63,018 nt of DNA, from the NCBI RefSeq assembly GCF_014692675.1, contig NZ_JABFCZ010000032.1, positions 1 through 63,018 on the forward strand, in the 5' to 3' direction. Shown in pieces: positions 7,774 through 17,114 of the stretch. The notes under the pieces are model-generated. The model made no database searches, was not told where the DNA came from, and worked only from the letters and a program-made list of their open reading frames with translations. A program made the translations under genes and the position numbers. The stretch comes from Roseibium aggregatum (lineage in GTDB: Bacteria; Pseudomonadota; Alphaproteobacteria; Rhizobiales; Stappiaceae). Numbering within the stretch: position 1 is the stretch's first letter; every line of letters begins with the position of its first letter.

Positions 7774-8934
7774 ATGGGCATAAAACCGAGAAGCCCGCGC
7801 GAAGCAATCCAGCCGGAGCCGGCGCCGGCACCCCCGCCGCGCTCGCGCCATGTGCGCAATCCCATCGTAATTCTGATCAATATGATCATTTTCTTCGCCT
7901 TCATGGGCGTCGTGGCTTTCGGTGCAGCCCTGTATTTCGGCAAGCAGGCCTTTGAGGCAGCCGGTCCCTTGAAAACGGACGAGACGGTGATCATCGCCTC
8001 CGGAGCAGGCCTTTCCGGTATCATCGACCGCCTGGCTGCGAAGAACGTCATCAACGACGACTGGATCGATCAGCTCGTTTTCAATCTCGGTGTACGCTTT
8101 TACAAGAACGCGACCAATCTGAAGGCGGGCGAATATGCCTTTACCGCCGGCGTCAGCATGCATGACGTCATGACCGATCTGGTCGAAGGCAACGCGGTCA
8201 CCCATGCCGTGACCATTCCCGAAGGCTGGTCGACGGCGCAGGTTCTCGAACGCCTGAAGGAAAACAAGGTTCTCACCGGCGAAATCACCGACGTGCCGGA
8301 AGAAGGCGCGCTGCTGCCGGAGACCTATACGTTTACCCGCGGCACGACCCGCCCGGAACTCCTGAACCAGATGAAGAAGGCGCAGACGAAGCTGCTTGCC
8401 GAAATCTGGGACCGCCGGGCCGACGGGCTGCCGGTCAAGACGCCGGAAGAACTGGTGATCCTGGCCTCCATCGTGGAAAAGGAAACCGCGAAGGCCGATG
8501 AACGGCCCCGGGTGGCCGGTGTGTTCGTCAACCGCCTGAACCGGAACATGCGGCTGGAATCCGACCCGACCATCCTTTACGGCCTTTATGGCGGTGAGGC
8601 CTGGCTGAAGGACCGTTCCGCCATCAAGCAGTCGGAGAAAACGGCCGACAACAAATACAACACCTATCAGATCGCCGGCTTGCCGCCGGGGCCGATCGGC
8701 AATCCGGGCCGCGCCTCCATGGAGGCCGTCGCCAATCCGTCCCGCACCAACGAACTCTTTTTCGTTGCCGACGGCAATGGCGGGCACGTGTTCTCCGAAA
8801 CCTATGAGCAACATCAGGCGAATGTCGCCAAATGGCGCAAGGTGGAACGCGAGAAGCGGAAGCGGGAGCAGGAAGCCGCCGAGCAACCGGCTGCCGAGCA
8901 ACCGGCAGCCGAACAGCCGACGCAGGCGAACTGA
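7774..8934 (+). CDS. mltG: Endolytic murein transglycosylase MltG (YceG family)
   Basis: Inner-membrane enzyme that cleaves nascent glycan strands and is thought to terminate peptidoglycan polymerisation. The 386-residue protein has a short cytoplasmic proline-rich N terminus, one membrane helix at about 28-52 and a periplasmic YceG domain. The catalytic glutamate is expected at Glu235 in LASIVEKET. The C terminus ends in four near-identical EQPAA units (8878-8925), a small in-frame repeat. It follows fabF by 140 bases. Placement of mltG next to fatty-acid genes is widespread in proteobacteria. Confidence 0.95.
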   Translation: MGIKPRSPREAIQPEPAPAPPPRSRHVRNPIVILINMIIFFAFMGVVAFGAALYFGKQAFEAAGPLKTDETVIIASGAGLSGIIDRLAAKNVINDDWIDQLVFNLGVRFYKNATNLKAGEYAFTAGVSMHDVMTDLVEGNAVTHAVTIPEGWSTAQVLERLKENKVLTGEITDVPEEGALLPETYTFTRGTTRPELLNQMKKAQTKLLAEIWDRRADGLPVKTPEELVILASIVEKETAKADERPRVAGVFVNRLNRNMRLESDPTILYGLYGGEAWLKDRSAIKQSEKTADNKYNTYQIAGLPPGPIGNPGRASMEAVANPSRTNELFFVADGNGGHVFSETYEQHQANVAKWRKVEREKRKREQEAAEQPAAEQPAAEQPTQAN

Positions 8935-9004
8935 CGGGAATTGAGTTGGGGGCAGGGCCGGTTTCCGATACTGGTCAGGCCGGTACAGGCGATCGGAGAC
9001 CGCA

Positions 9005-9898
9005 ATGACACTTGCCAGCATGACGGGCTTTGCCCGCATCCAGGGCGAATCCGGCAATGTCCGCTGGACATGGGAACTCAGGTCGGTCAACGGCAAGAAC
9101 CTGGATGTCCGGATCCGCATGCCGGCCGGCCTGGAAATTCTGGAGCCGAAGGTCAGGGAGCGGTGCGGCAAGCTGCTTCGCCGCGGCAATGTCACTGCCG
9201 GCCTGTCCATGCAGCGCGATCAGGGCGAAGCGGTTCTCTCGATCAATCAGAATGCGCTCGATGCGGTTCTGGCGGCAATCGACCTTCTGAAGGCCCGTTT
9301 GCCCGATGTGCCGCCGCCGAGCCTGGACGGCATTCTGGGGCAGAAGGGCGTCTTCGAGCTCAAGGAGCCTGAGGACGACGAGGAAACCCGTGAAGCGCTT
9401 CACAGCAGCCTGCTGACCACTCTGGACGCCGCTCTCCTGGATCTTGTCGACATGCGTCATACGGAAGGCAAGGAGATCTGCCAGGTCGTGACCGGTCACA
9501 TCGACAGGATCGCGGACCTGACCGGCCGGGCCGAGGCCCATCCTGCCCGTCAGCCCGAGGCGATCCGCCAGCGTCTTGAAGCGCAGGTGGCGGAACTGCT
9601 GGATGCCTCGAACGGACTGCTCGACCCGCAACGTCTTCACCAGGAGGCGGCAATCCTGGCGACCAAGGCGGACATCCGCGAGGAACTGGACCGTCTGCAG
9701 GCGCACGTGAAGGCCGTCCGGGAGCTGCTGGCAACGGGAGGCGCGATCGGCCGCCGCCTCGACTTCCTTGCACAGGAATTTAACCGAGAGACGAATACAT
9801 TGTGCTCCAAGTCCAATGATGTCGAACTCACATCTATCGGGCTCGATCTGAAGTCGGTGATCGACCAGATGCGCGAGCAGATCCAGAATCTGGAGTAG
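9005..9898 (+). CDS. yicC: YicC/YloC family endoribonuclease
   Basis: Member of the YicC family, whose E. coli representative is an endoribonuclease acting on small RNAs. The 297 residues match the family. The start MTLASMTGFARIQGE and the C terminus with QEFNRETNTLCSKSNDVELTSIGLDLKSVIDQMREQIQNLE-type sequence are diagnostic. It sits four bases before gmk and is probably co-transcribed with it, the usual arrangement in alphaproteobacteria. Confidence 0.92.
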   Translation: MTLASMTGFARIQGESGNVRWTWELRSVNGKNLDVRIRMPAGLEILEPKVRERCGKLLRRGNVTAGLSMQRDQGEAVLSINQNALDAVLAAIDLLKARLPDVPPPSLDGILGQKGVFELKEPEDDEETREALHSSLLTTLDAALLDLVDMRHTEGKEICQVVTGHIDRIADLTGRAEAHPARQPEAIRQRLEAQVAELLDASNGLLDPQRLHQEAAILATKADIREELDRLQAHVKAVRELLATGGAIGRRLDFLAQEFNRETNTLCSKSNDVELTSIGLDLKSVIDQMREQIQNLE

Positions 9899-9902
9899 GC
9901 GG

Positions 9903-10598
9903 ATGTCTGAAACCAATCCCGGTACGATCGTGAGTGCCGACAAGGCGGACCAGGAGCGCCGCGGTCTGATGCTGGTGCTGTCGTCACCCTCCGGCGCCGG
10001 CAAGTCGACCATCGCCCGGCTGCTTCTGGAGCAGGAAGACAATCTGGAACTGTCGATCTCGGTGACCACGAGGCCGCGCCGCAGCAGCGAGGTCCATGGC
10101 GTTCATTACAATTTTCTCGAGCCGAAACAGTTCGAGAAGATGAAGGAGCACGACGAGTTGCTGGAATGGGCCGAGGTGCACGGCAACTATTATGCAACGC
10201 CGCGCGGTCCGGTCGAAGAGGCGATTCAAAACGGACGGGATATCCTGTTCGACATCGATATCCAGGGCACCTTCCAGCTTTACGAGAAGATGCGCGAGGA
10301 CGTGGTGTCGGTGTTCATCCTGCCGCCATCCATCGCCGAAATGAAATCCCGCCTGCACCGCCGGGCCGAGGATACCGAAGACGTCATCCTGAAGCGGCTG
10401 GAAACGGCCGTGGGCGAGATGAAGCACTGGTCGGAATACGATTACGTCGTCGTCAATGACGATCTGGAGCGGGCCTTGGGCAACGTTCGGGCGATCCTGC
10501 GGGCGGAACGGCTGAAACAGAAACGCTCGCCGGCGATCGGTCCGCTGATCGACGGAATGGTGCAGGACCTCGAAGACGCACTGAAGGGCGGCGCCTGA
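9903..10598 (+). CDS. gmk: Guanylate kinase
   Basis: Phosphorylates GMP to GDP for nucleotide and ppGpp pools. The 231-residue protein has the P-loop SSPSGAGKST near residue 30, the GMP-binding segment TTRPRRSSEVHGVHYNF and the lid region RRAEDTEDVILKRL. An N-terminal extension of about 18 residues precedes the core, common in rhizobial Gmk. It is convergent with rsmA, with only three bases between the two stop codons. Confidence 0.97.
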   Translation: MSETNPGTIVSADKADQERRGLMLVLSSPSGAGKSTIARLLLEQEDNLELSISVTTRPRRSSEVHGVHYNFLEPKQFEKMKEHDELLEWAEVHGNYYATPRGPVEEAIQNGRDILFDIDIQGTFQLYEKMREDVVSVFILPPSIAEMKSRLHRRAEDTEDVILKRLETAVGEMKHWSEYDYVVVNDDLERALGNVRAILRAERLKQKRSPAIGPLIDGMVQDLEDALKGGA

Positions 10599-10601
10599 GG
10601 G

Positions 10602-11465
10602 CTACTTTGAAGCGCCGCGCTTCAGCTGTGCCTCAAACACATTCGCAAGGCGGACGAAGCCCGAAACGTCGATTTCCTCGGCCCGGGCCGTCGGCTTGAG
10701 CCCGGCCGCCTCGATCAGTGCATCGGCCGGCGAGGCGAGGGACTTCAGGCTGGCGCGCAGCATTTTCCGGCGCTGGCCGAAGGCGGCCGCCGTGACTTTC
10801 TCCAGCATGCCTAAGGAACACGGCTCGGGAGCCTCGCGCGGCACCAGCTGAACGACCGCCGAAGTCACCTTGGGCGGCGGCGTGAAGGCTTTCGGACTGA
10901 TGTCGAACAGCATCCGCGCGGAGGTGCGCCATCCAGCAAGCACGCCCAGCCGTCCATAGGCTTTCGAACCCGGTTCGGCGACGATACGCGCGCCGACTTC
11001 CTTCTGGAACATCAAGGTCAGCGACGTCCAGAACGGCGGCCAGTCGGGCGTCGTGATCCAGTTGAGCAGAAGCTGGGTGCCGACGTTATAGGGAAGGTTG
11101 GCGACGATCTTGACCGGCCCGCCGCCGGTGATCTCAACCGGGTCGAGCGCAAGCGCATCGCCTTCGATGACCTGAAGACGGCCGGGATAGTGGTCGGAGA
11201 TTTCCGCAAGGGCCGGCAGGCAGCGCCGGTCCTTCTCGACGGCGACAACCCGTTTTGCGCCGCTGGCGAGCAGGGCGCGGGTCAGCCCGCCCGGGCCCGG
11301 GCCGATTTCAAGCACGGTGACATCGTCCAGCGGCGCGGCCGCACGGGCAATGCGGGACGTGAGATTGAGGTCCAGGAGAAAGTTCTGGCCGAGCGACTTG
11401 CGGGCATCGAGCCCGTGCGTGGAGATGACCTCACGCAAGGGGGGCAGGTCGTCGATCTGACCCAT
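10602..11465 (-). CDS. rsmA: 16S rRNA dimethyladenosine transferase (KsgA)
   Basis: Dimethylates two adjacent adenosines in helix 45 of 16S rRNA as a late ribosome assembly check. The 287-residue product has the KSLGQNFLLD entry motif, the SAM site VLEIGPGPGGLTRAL (51-65) and the catalytic NLPYN (123-127). I chose the ATG at 11465, which overlaps the pdxA stop in TGATG, so translation is probably coupled. The frame runs further upstream but overlaps pdxA and lacks family similarity there. Confidence 0.97.
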   Translation of the reverse strand: MGQIDDLPPLREVISTHGLDARKSLGQNFLLDLNLTSRIARAAAPLDDVTVLEIGPGPGGLTRALLASGAKRVVAVEKDRRCLPALAEISDHYPGRLQVIEGDALALDPVEITGGGPVKIVANLPYNVGTQLLLNWITTPDWPPFWTSLTLMFQKEVGARIVAEPGSKAYGRLGVLAGWRTSARMLFDISPKAFTPPPKVTSAVVQLVPREAPEPCSLGMLEKVTAAAFGQRRKMLRASLKSLASPADALIEAAGLKPTARAEEIDVSGFVRLANVFEAQLKRGASK

Positions 11466-12484
11466 CAGACGCTTCCGGGATTGGCCAGCACCGCAGCCAT
11501 TCTGACGGCGGCCGCTAAACTGTCGGCACGCGCCGTTCCCGTGCCGGCGAGGGGATAGGCGGTCCCGTGGTCGGGTGACGTCCTGACAAACGGCAGGCCG
11601 AGCGTCACGTTGACGGAGTCGTCGAAGCCGATGGTCTTGGCGGGAACGAGAACCTGGTCGTGATACATGCCAAGCACGCAGTCGTAGGCCTTGCGGGCCT
11701 CCGGGTGAAACAGCGTATCGGCGGGATGCGGACCGGTTGCGTCGATACCCTCGGCCCGGAGCGCGGCAATGGCAGGCTCGATGACGGTCTGTTCCTCGGT
11801 GCCCATGGCGCCGCCTTCGCCCGCATGCGGATTGAGCCCGCAAAGGGCAAGCCGGGGCTTTTCGAAACCGAACCGCCCGACCAGGTCCCTGGCCGTGATC
11901 CGGGCCGTCTCGACGATGAGCTCTTCCGTCAATGCGGCGGGAACTTCTTTCAGGGCGATGTGGATGGTCACCGGCACCACCATGAGTTCCGGCCCGGCGA
12001 TCATCATCACCGGCTTGCAGGGGCCTTCAGACCACATCTCTTCTGCCAGGTGGCCGAGATATTCGGTATGTCCGGGAAAACGGAAACCGGCACCGTAGAG
12101 GGCGGACTTGTTGATGGGATTGGTGACAATGCCTGCAGCCCGGCCGTTTTTGATATCCGCGACGCTCTCGCGGATGGAGGCGATCACGTTTTCCGCCGTT
12201 TCCCGCTTTTCCATGCCCGGGCAATCGTCGAGCGCCTGTCCGGTCGGCACGACGGGCAGGCACTTGCCGAAATAGCCGGAAGCCTCTTCCGGCTCGACCG
12301 CCTGAACCGGGACATCCAGACCGAGCCTTTTGGCGCGGCGGGCCAGGAAGCCCGGATCGGCCCGGACATAGAAGGCCGGCAGACCGAGCTCCTTGCGGGC
12401 GCACCAGGCCAGGAGGGTGATGTCGGGACCGATACCGGCGGGCTCGCCGCAAGTGACCGCCAGAGGCGCCTTATGCGAAACCAT
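11465..12484 (-). CDS. pdxA: 4-hydroxythreonine-4-phosphate dehydrogenase
   Basis: NAD-dependent enzyme of the DXP-dependent pyridoxal phosphate pathway. The 339-residue protein shows the family blocks VTCGEPAGIGPDI, GHTEYLG, GLNPHAGEGG and GMYHDQVLVPAKTIGF, which include the metal-binding His residues. It is wedged between surA (seven bases upstream) and rsmA (overlapping). The surA-pdxA-rsmA order is conserved across proteobacteria. Confidence 0.97.
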   Translation of the reverse strand: MVSHKAPLAVTCGEPAGIGPDITLLAWCARKELGLPAFYVRADPGFLARRAKRLGLDVPVQAVEPEEASGYFGKCLPVVPTGQALDDCPGMEKRETAENVIASIRESVADIKNGRAAGIVTNPINKSALYGAGFRFPGHTEYLGHLAEEMWSEGPCKPVMMIAGPELMVVPVTIHIALKEVPAALTEELIVETARITARDLVGRFGFEKPRLALCGLNPHAGEGGAMGTEEQTVIEPAIAALRAEGIDATGPHPADTLFHPEARKAYDCVLGMYHDQVLVPAKTIGFDDSVNVTLGLPFVRTSPDHGTAYPLAGTGTARADSLAAAVRMAAVLANPGSV

Positions 12485-12491
12485 GCCCTGT

Positions 12492-13412
12492 TTACCGCTG
12501 GACGATCGTTGCGCGAAGTTTCAGTTCCTGCAGATACCTGCGCATGAGCTGTGCGCCTTCTTTCTCGCGCAGCTGGTTTTCCACTTCGGTCCGCGCTGCA
12601 AGGTCGGAATTCATCTCGCGCTTGCCGCAAACCGCGACCATCTCAAAGCCGCGGTCGGTCTGTTTCGGCTTCGTGAGGCGCCCGACTTCCGTGCTGGTGA
12701 TGTCGTCTTTCAGGTCTGCCGGCAATTCGGTTTCAAGGCGGCGCCCGACAGGCTTCAGAACGACTTCATTGAACTGGCCGAGGAGAGTGCCTGCCGTATC
12801 GCACCCGGTGAACTCCTTTCGGATCTGCGCGCTTTCCCGCTGCCGCTTTGCCTTGAGCGAAGACGAAGCCTTTTTCGGTACGACCACGATGATCTGTTTC
12901 AGGTCGTATTCGACCGAGGTGTTCTTGTCCTTGATGTCCGATTTCTTCAAGGCGGCGACCACTTCGGATTCATCGATCTTTATCTGACTGCGAAACCGGG
13001 AGCCGACCACTTTCTGCCAGGCGATCTGCGCCTTGAGCCTGTCCTTGAGCGTGTCCGGATTGACGCCGTTCTTGCGCAGTGCTGCGGACAGTTGCGCCCC
13101 GGACATCTTCATGTTCCCGGCGATGGAGGAGTAGGCGCCGTCGACTTCCCTGCTGCTCGGAACGATACCGACACGTTTTGCCTCACCCAGTTTGAGGACA
13201 TCTTCGATCAGTTCCTGTTCCGCCATGCTGCGGGCGACCGAAACGGGCTTGCGCTGCGTGAGCTGGACCAGCCGTGCGCGTTGATTGATGTCATACGTGG
13301 TGATGGGCTGGTCGTTCACGATGACCTTGATCTCGTTCTGAGCCATCGCAGGCCCCTGACCCATGATCAGGCCGATCATCAGCAAGCAGAGTGAGAAAGC
13401 GGGAATGCGCAT
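12492..13412 (-). CDS. surA: Periplasmic chaperone / peptidyl-prolyl isomerase, SurA type
   Basis: Assists folding of outer-membrane proteins; its neighbour LptD is a plausible client. The 306-residue product starts with a signal peptide (about 1-25, ending near AMAQ). A SurA N-terminal domain follows (DQPITTYDINQRARL..., about 30-150), then one degenerate PPIC-like region. Two clear parvulin domains, as in E. coli SurA, are not visible, so isomerase activity is uncertain. It lies downstream of lptD after a 212-base gap with no gene. Confidence 0.85.
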   Translation of the reverse strand: MRIPAFSLCLLMIGLIMGQGPAMAQNEIKVIVNDQPITTYDINQRARLVQLTQRKPVSVARSMAEQELIEDVLKLGEAKRVGIVPSSREVDGAYSSIAGNMKMSGAQLSAALRKNGVNPDTLKDRLKAQIAWQKVVGSRFRSQIKIDESEVVAALKKSDIKDKNTSVEYDLKQIIVVVPKKASSSLKAKRQRESAQIRKEFTGCDTAGTLLGQFNEVVLKPVGRRLETELPADLKDDITSTEVGRLTKPKQTDRGFEMVAVCGKREMNSDLAARTEVENQLREKEGAQLMRRYLQELKLRATIVQR

Positions 13413-13624
13413 TGAAATCCTGTCCAGGCCGAGGGCTTTGTCTTGTTTATCCGTTTGCGAGCTGCCGAGAGGCCATTCTCCCTTGCGCCCAGAGTTTGCA
13501 TAAACCGCCCGGTTTTTAAAGGTGTTTGCTAAGTAAACCCGTTAGTTGTGGCCTTAAAGTGGCCCGTGATGATCTCACGCACCATATAAAGCGCCGTTAT
13601 CGGCAGGTTTTATAGGGCCATCAC

Positions 13625-15955
13625 CTAGTCAGCCAGACCGCTCGAGATCTGGGTGTTGCCGATCGTTCTCAGGCCGATGCGCATATAGAACGTCCGGTTC
13701 ACCTTGTCGCCATCGTTGCGGCTGCGGTCTTCCGCATAGGAAAGCGACAGGGAGAAACCTTCGTCATCGTAGCCGGCCCCGACGCCATCCTGGACGACAT
13801 CGGAATTTTCAAGATCGTAGCGCAACAGGCCGAACACCCGCCAGTTGTCCTCCAGGCGAAGGCTTGCCGAACTCAGGACTTCTTCGCGCGGATCCGGAAT
13901 GCCGAGGTTCGGCTGTGCGGTGAGATAGGCATAGGCCAGCGAGGACGAAAGCGGGCCGTAGCGCGCCGTCGCCTGGGCCTGGAGGCGGCGGAACGCGAAA
14001 TTGTTTTCGTCCAGGCGCGCCTGCGCACCGACACGCACACCGTGGTTGGTATGCAGATACAGGCTGCTGACGTAGTCCGACTGGCTGGAGGCCAGGCCGG
14101 AATCGAGCGTGGCGCCCAGAATATCCGGCATCGCATAGGAGTTCTTGCCGCCGAGCTGGTAGGAGCGGCCGAACAAGGCGCTCATGTAGTAGCCGCTGTC
14201 CAGCTGCAGCTTGTAGTTCAGGCCAAGATTCAGGCGCGAGCCACCCTCGGTGCGGTCAAATCCGGAAAACTTGTCCCACTCGAACAGGGTCGTGGCGTCG
14301 AACACGATGCTCTGCGCATCCTCGTTCGGCAGCTCGCCGATGCGCTGTTCGTCCGGGCGCACGATCACCTGAGCCACCGGCTCGAGGATCTGGTTGCCGC
14401 CCTGGAACGTGGCGATGAACGGATAGCGGTATTCCAGACCGGCCGCGGGCATGGCCCGGCCGACCACGGCATCGCCGGTGAGCGCGTTCACGTTCGGGTC
14501 GGCGGAAGCGTTGAAGAACAGGTCGCCCCGCACATAGGCGAATGGCGTGAACGACTGGCCGATCGGATCGATGAAGGTCCTGCGCCAGTTGGTCTGCATG
14601 CTCATCCGCGAGAACGTTCCGTCAACGCCGCGGAACCGGTCGACGCCGCTTGCCCGGAACGCATCCGTCTTGGCCCGGGTCAGGGACGTGAAGTTGCTGT
14701 TGAAGGACAGTTCGCCGCCGCCGATCGGATCGTCGAAGACATAGTTGTAGTCGACGACCGGAGCCACGAACGGCTGTTTGTCCTGCAGCGATTGCCCGAC
14801 CGGAGAGAAGCCGGGCGCATCATAGGTCGGGTTGGTATAGTCTTCCTGATAGATCGAGAACGCGTATCCCTTGACGCTGAACCCGTTCCTGAGCGTGTTG
14901 CCGCTCAGATAGACCTCGGACGTTTCATCGTCGTCATTGAAGCTGACGAAGGAATAGTCTTTCAGGAAGGCGCGGTCGCTCTTGTAGATCAGGTCCCAGC
15001 CGGCCTTCCAGTTTTCGCTCAGGTTGAAATGTCCGGTGGTGTTGATCGCGCCGCGCCAGCGCCGGTCGCCGCTGGAGCCGGAAAACTCGCCCGGCCGGCC
15101 CTGGAACAGACCGGCTGCCGAAAACGTATAGGCGCCGTTGGCCAGCTGGTGGCGGAATTTGACGTCACTCACGACCCCCTGCTTGGTCAGCGGCGTCAAT
15201 GTCGTTGTCAGGTCGTAGTGCGGATTGAGGGCCCAGTAGTAGGGGACCGAGGCGCCGAAGCCGATACGGTCGTTCGCCACCCCCGTGGGGATCAGGAAAC
15301 CGCTTTTGCGCTTGACCGTCGGATCGGGCATCGACAGGTAGGGCATATACGCCACCGGCGCGCCGAAGAATTCCAGCGAGGCGTTTTCATAGTAGATGAC
15401 GCGCTCTTTCTGGTCGTGGATGATCTTCGCGGCCCGGATCCGCCAAAGCGGCGGTTTGTTGGGCGGATTGGTCGGCCGGGTATAGACCGTATAGAGACCG
15501 TTTTCGAACGTCGTGACATTGCCGTCCGATCGCGTGGCCTTGTCCGCGATGAACCGCGTCCGTTGCGGCGTGTCGAGCTGCAGGGCGTTCGCGAAGCCGT
15601 TGGCGAAGTCTTCCGACAGGGTGAGTTCGTTCGTTCTCACCACATTTCCGGTCGGTTCGGTCATGACGACGTCGCCGCGGGCTTTCAGCTGGGAATTGCG
15701 CCGGTCGAAAATGATCTGGTGGGCTTCGACGGTGTAGCCGTCGTAAAAGATCTGGACGCCACCGGAGGCGACAATCACGTCGCGGTCGAAGTCGTAGGTG
15801 ATCTGGTCCGATTCCAGGAGCATTTCCGCATTGGGATTGACCTGCGACTGCAGCGCCGATTCCAGGCTTTGCTGCGCGAGGGCCGGCAGGGTCAGGCTGG
15901 CGCAAGATACAGCTGCAAAAACAGTGAACAGCACGCCGCGCGCAGCGGAATTCAT
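13625..15955 (-). CDS. lptD: LPS-assembly outer-membrane protein LptD
   Basis: Outer-membrane beta-barrel that inserts lipopolysaccharide into the outer leaflet with LptE. I place the start at 15955, giving 776 residues beginning MNSAARGVLF with a typical signal peptide cut near LPALAQ. A GTG start at 16009, seven bases after lptG, would add 18 residues before the signal and is less likely. The N-terminal OstA/LptA-like domain (about 40-170: ITYDFDRDVIVASGGVQIFYDG) is followed by the barrel with many aromatic-rich strands. Operon with lptF and lptG. Confidence 0.95.
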   Translation of the reverse strand: MNSAARGVLFTVFAAVSCASLTLPALAQQSLESALQSQVNPNAEMLLESDQITYDFDRDVIVASGGVQIFYDGYTVEAHQIIFDRRNSQLKARGDVVMTEPTGNVVRTNELTLSEDFANGFANALQLDTPQRTRFIADKATRSDGNVTTFENGLYTVYTRPTNPPNKPPLWRIRAAKIIHDQKERVIYYENASLEFFGAPVAYMPYLSMPDPTVKRKSGFLIPTGVANDRIGFGASVPYYWALNPHYDLTTTLTPLTKQGVVSDVKFRHQLANGAYTFSAAGLFQGRPGEFSGSSGDRRWRGAINTTGHFNLSENWKAGWDLIYKSDRAFLKDYSFVSFNDDDETSEVYLSGNTLRNGFSVKGYAFSIYQEDYTNPTYDAPGFSPVGQSLQDKQPFVAPVVDYNYVFDDPIGGGELSFNSNFTSLTRAKTDAFRASGVDRFRGVDGTFSRMSMQTNWRRTFIDPIGQSFTPFAYVRGDLFFNASADPNVNALTGDAVVGRAMPAAGLEYRYPFIATFQGGNQILEPVAQVIVRPDEQRIGELPNEDAQSIVFDATTLFEWDKFSGFDRTEGGSRLNLGLNYKLQLDSGYYMSALFGRSYQLGGKNSYAMPDILGATLDSGLASSQSDYVSSLYLHTNHGVRVGAQARLDENNFAFRRLQAQATARYGPLSSSLAYAYLTAQPNLGIPDPREEVLSSASLRLEDNWRVFGLLRYDLENSDVVQDGVGAGYDDEGFSLSLSYAEDRSRNDGDKVNRTFYMRIGLRTIGNTQISSGLAD

Positions 15956-16016
15956 TCCGCGCACGATGCCCCGCTCGTCTGTTTTCAGGAAGGATGAAGA
16001 ACCGGTCACGCGCGCT

Positions 16017-17111
16017 TCATCCGTCTTCCTGATGCAACAGGATCGTCAGTCCCATGAGTACTCCAAATATACCGGGTGCCCACGCAGCAACGATCGGCGG
16101 CACGATTCCCGCTCCGCCGAAGTCCTTCGAAAGCTCCGATAGAACGTAAAGCACGAAGCCGGCAATGATTCCACCCAGAATCAGCCCGCCCAGTCCGCCA
16201 AATCGCGAAACACGTAAAGAAACCGCCGCAGCAATGAGAATCATGGCCGCCAAAAGTAGGGGACGGGCGAGAAGAGTTTGATATTGCAGGGCATATCGAT
16301 AGGCAGGCAAACCGGCGTTTCGCGCCAGGTCGATGAACTGAGGCAGGTGCCAGAAGGAGATCGATTCGGGAGAGCCGATGCTCTCGCGCACCTGGGTGGC
16401 GCTCAGGAAGGTGCTGATCTGGAAGGTGGCATATTGCTGGGGGTCGCGCTCGGTTGTGTAGACGGTCGCGTTCTTCAGGTGCCAGATCTGCTTGCCGAGG
16501 TCCGCTTCATCGGCTTCGATGCGTTCCTGGAAGGTTCCCTGATGGTCGAAGGCGAAGATGGTCACCCCCAACAGCCGGGTGCCGCCATTGAGAAGCTGTT
16601 TGGCCAGAATCACGGATTCGCCGTCCAGTCCGTCCTGCCGGATCCAGACCTGATTGGTGGTCTGCATCAGGAAATTCTGCTCCGTGCCGAACAGGCCGGT
16701 CGCAACCTCATCCGATTTCTGCTGCAGCCACACGGCCGCCGGGTTGTAGACGGTGATGGAAAACACACCGATGCCGATGCCGACGACGAGTGCCGGCATG
16801 GAAAACTGCCAGACGGATATGCCCGATGCCCGGGTCACGACCAGTTCGAGCGCCCGGCTCAGGCTGACAAAGGCGGCGATCGAACCGAACAGGACCGCAA
16901 AGGGGATGACCTGTTCCAGGAGCAGGGGCACGCGCAACAGGGAAATCAGGCTCACCCGCAGGACGGAAAACCCTTCCCGGTCGGCGCCCCGGCGGACCAG
17001 TTCCAGAACGTCGAACAGGAAGATGAGCACCGCCGCCAGCAGGAACAGGCCGAGAATGGCTTTCAGGAAGCGCCCGGAAAAATAAAGGGCGAGTGTGCGG
17101 CCGAGAAGCAT
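16017..17111 (-). CDS. lptG: LPS export permease LptG
   Basis: Inner-membrane half of the LptB2FG transporter that extracts lipopolysaccharide. The 364 residues have the YjgP/YjgQ layout: three N-terminal membrane helices, a periplasmic beta-jellyroll region (about 130-260) and three C-terminal helices. It lies immediately after lptF (three-base gap), and lptF and lptG are the usual pair. I assign LptG rather than LptF by order and by the N terminus GRTLALYFSGRFLKA. Confidence 0.93.
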   Translation of the reverse strand: MLLGRTLALYFSGRFLKAILGLFLLAAVLIFLFDVLELVRRGADREGFSVLRVSLISLLRVPLLLEQVIPFAVLFGSIAAFVSLSRALELVVTRASGISVWQFSMPALVVGIGIGVFSITVYNPAAVWLQQKSDEVATGLFGTEQNFLMQTTNQVWIRQDGLDGESVILAKQLLNGGTRLLGVTIFAFDHQGTFQERIEADEADLGKQIWHLKNATVYTTERDPQQYATFQISTFLSATQVRESIGSPESISFWHLPQFIDLARNAGLPAYRYALQYQTLLARPLLLAAMILIAAAVSLRVSRFGGLGGLILGGIIAGFVLYVLSELSKDFGGAGIVPPIVAAWAPGIFGVLMGLTILLHQEDG

Positions 17112-17114
17112 GGG

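Noticed and set aside
8878..8925. Short repeats resembling a CRISPR array
   Set aside because: They are coding EQPAA repeats in the mltG tail, with no spacers.
14042..15997. 651-codon open frame on the plus strand
   Set aside because: It is antisense to lptD, which has clear family motifs. Long antisense frames are expected in high-GC DNA.
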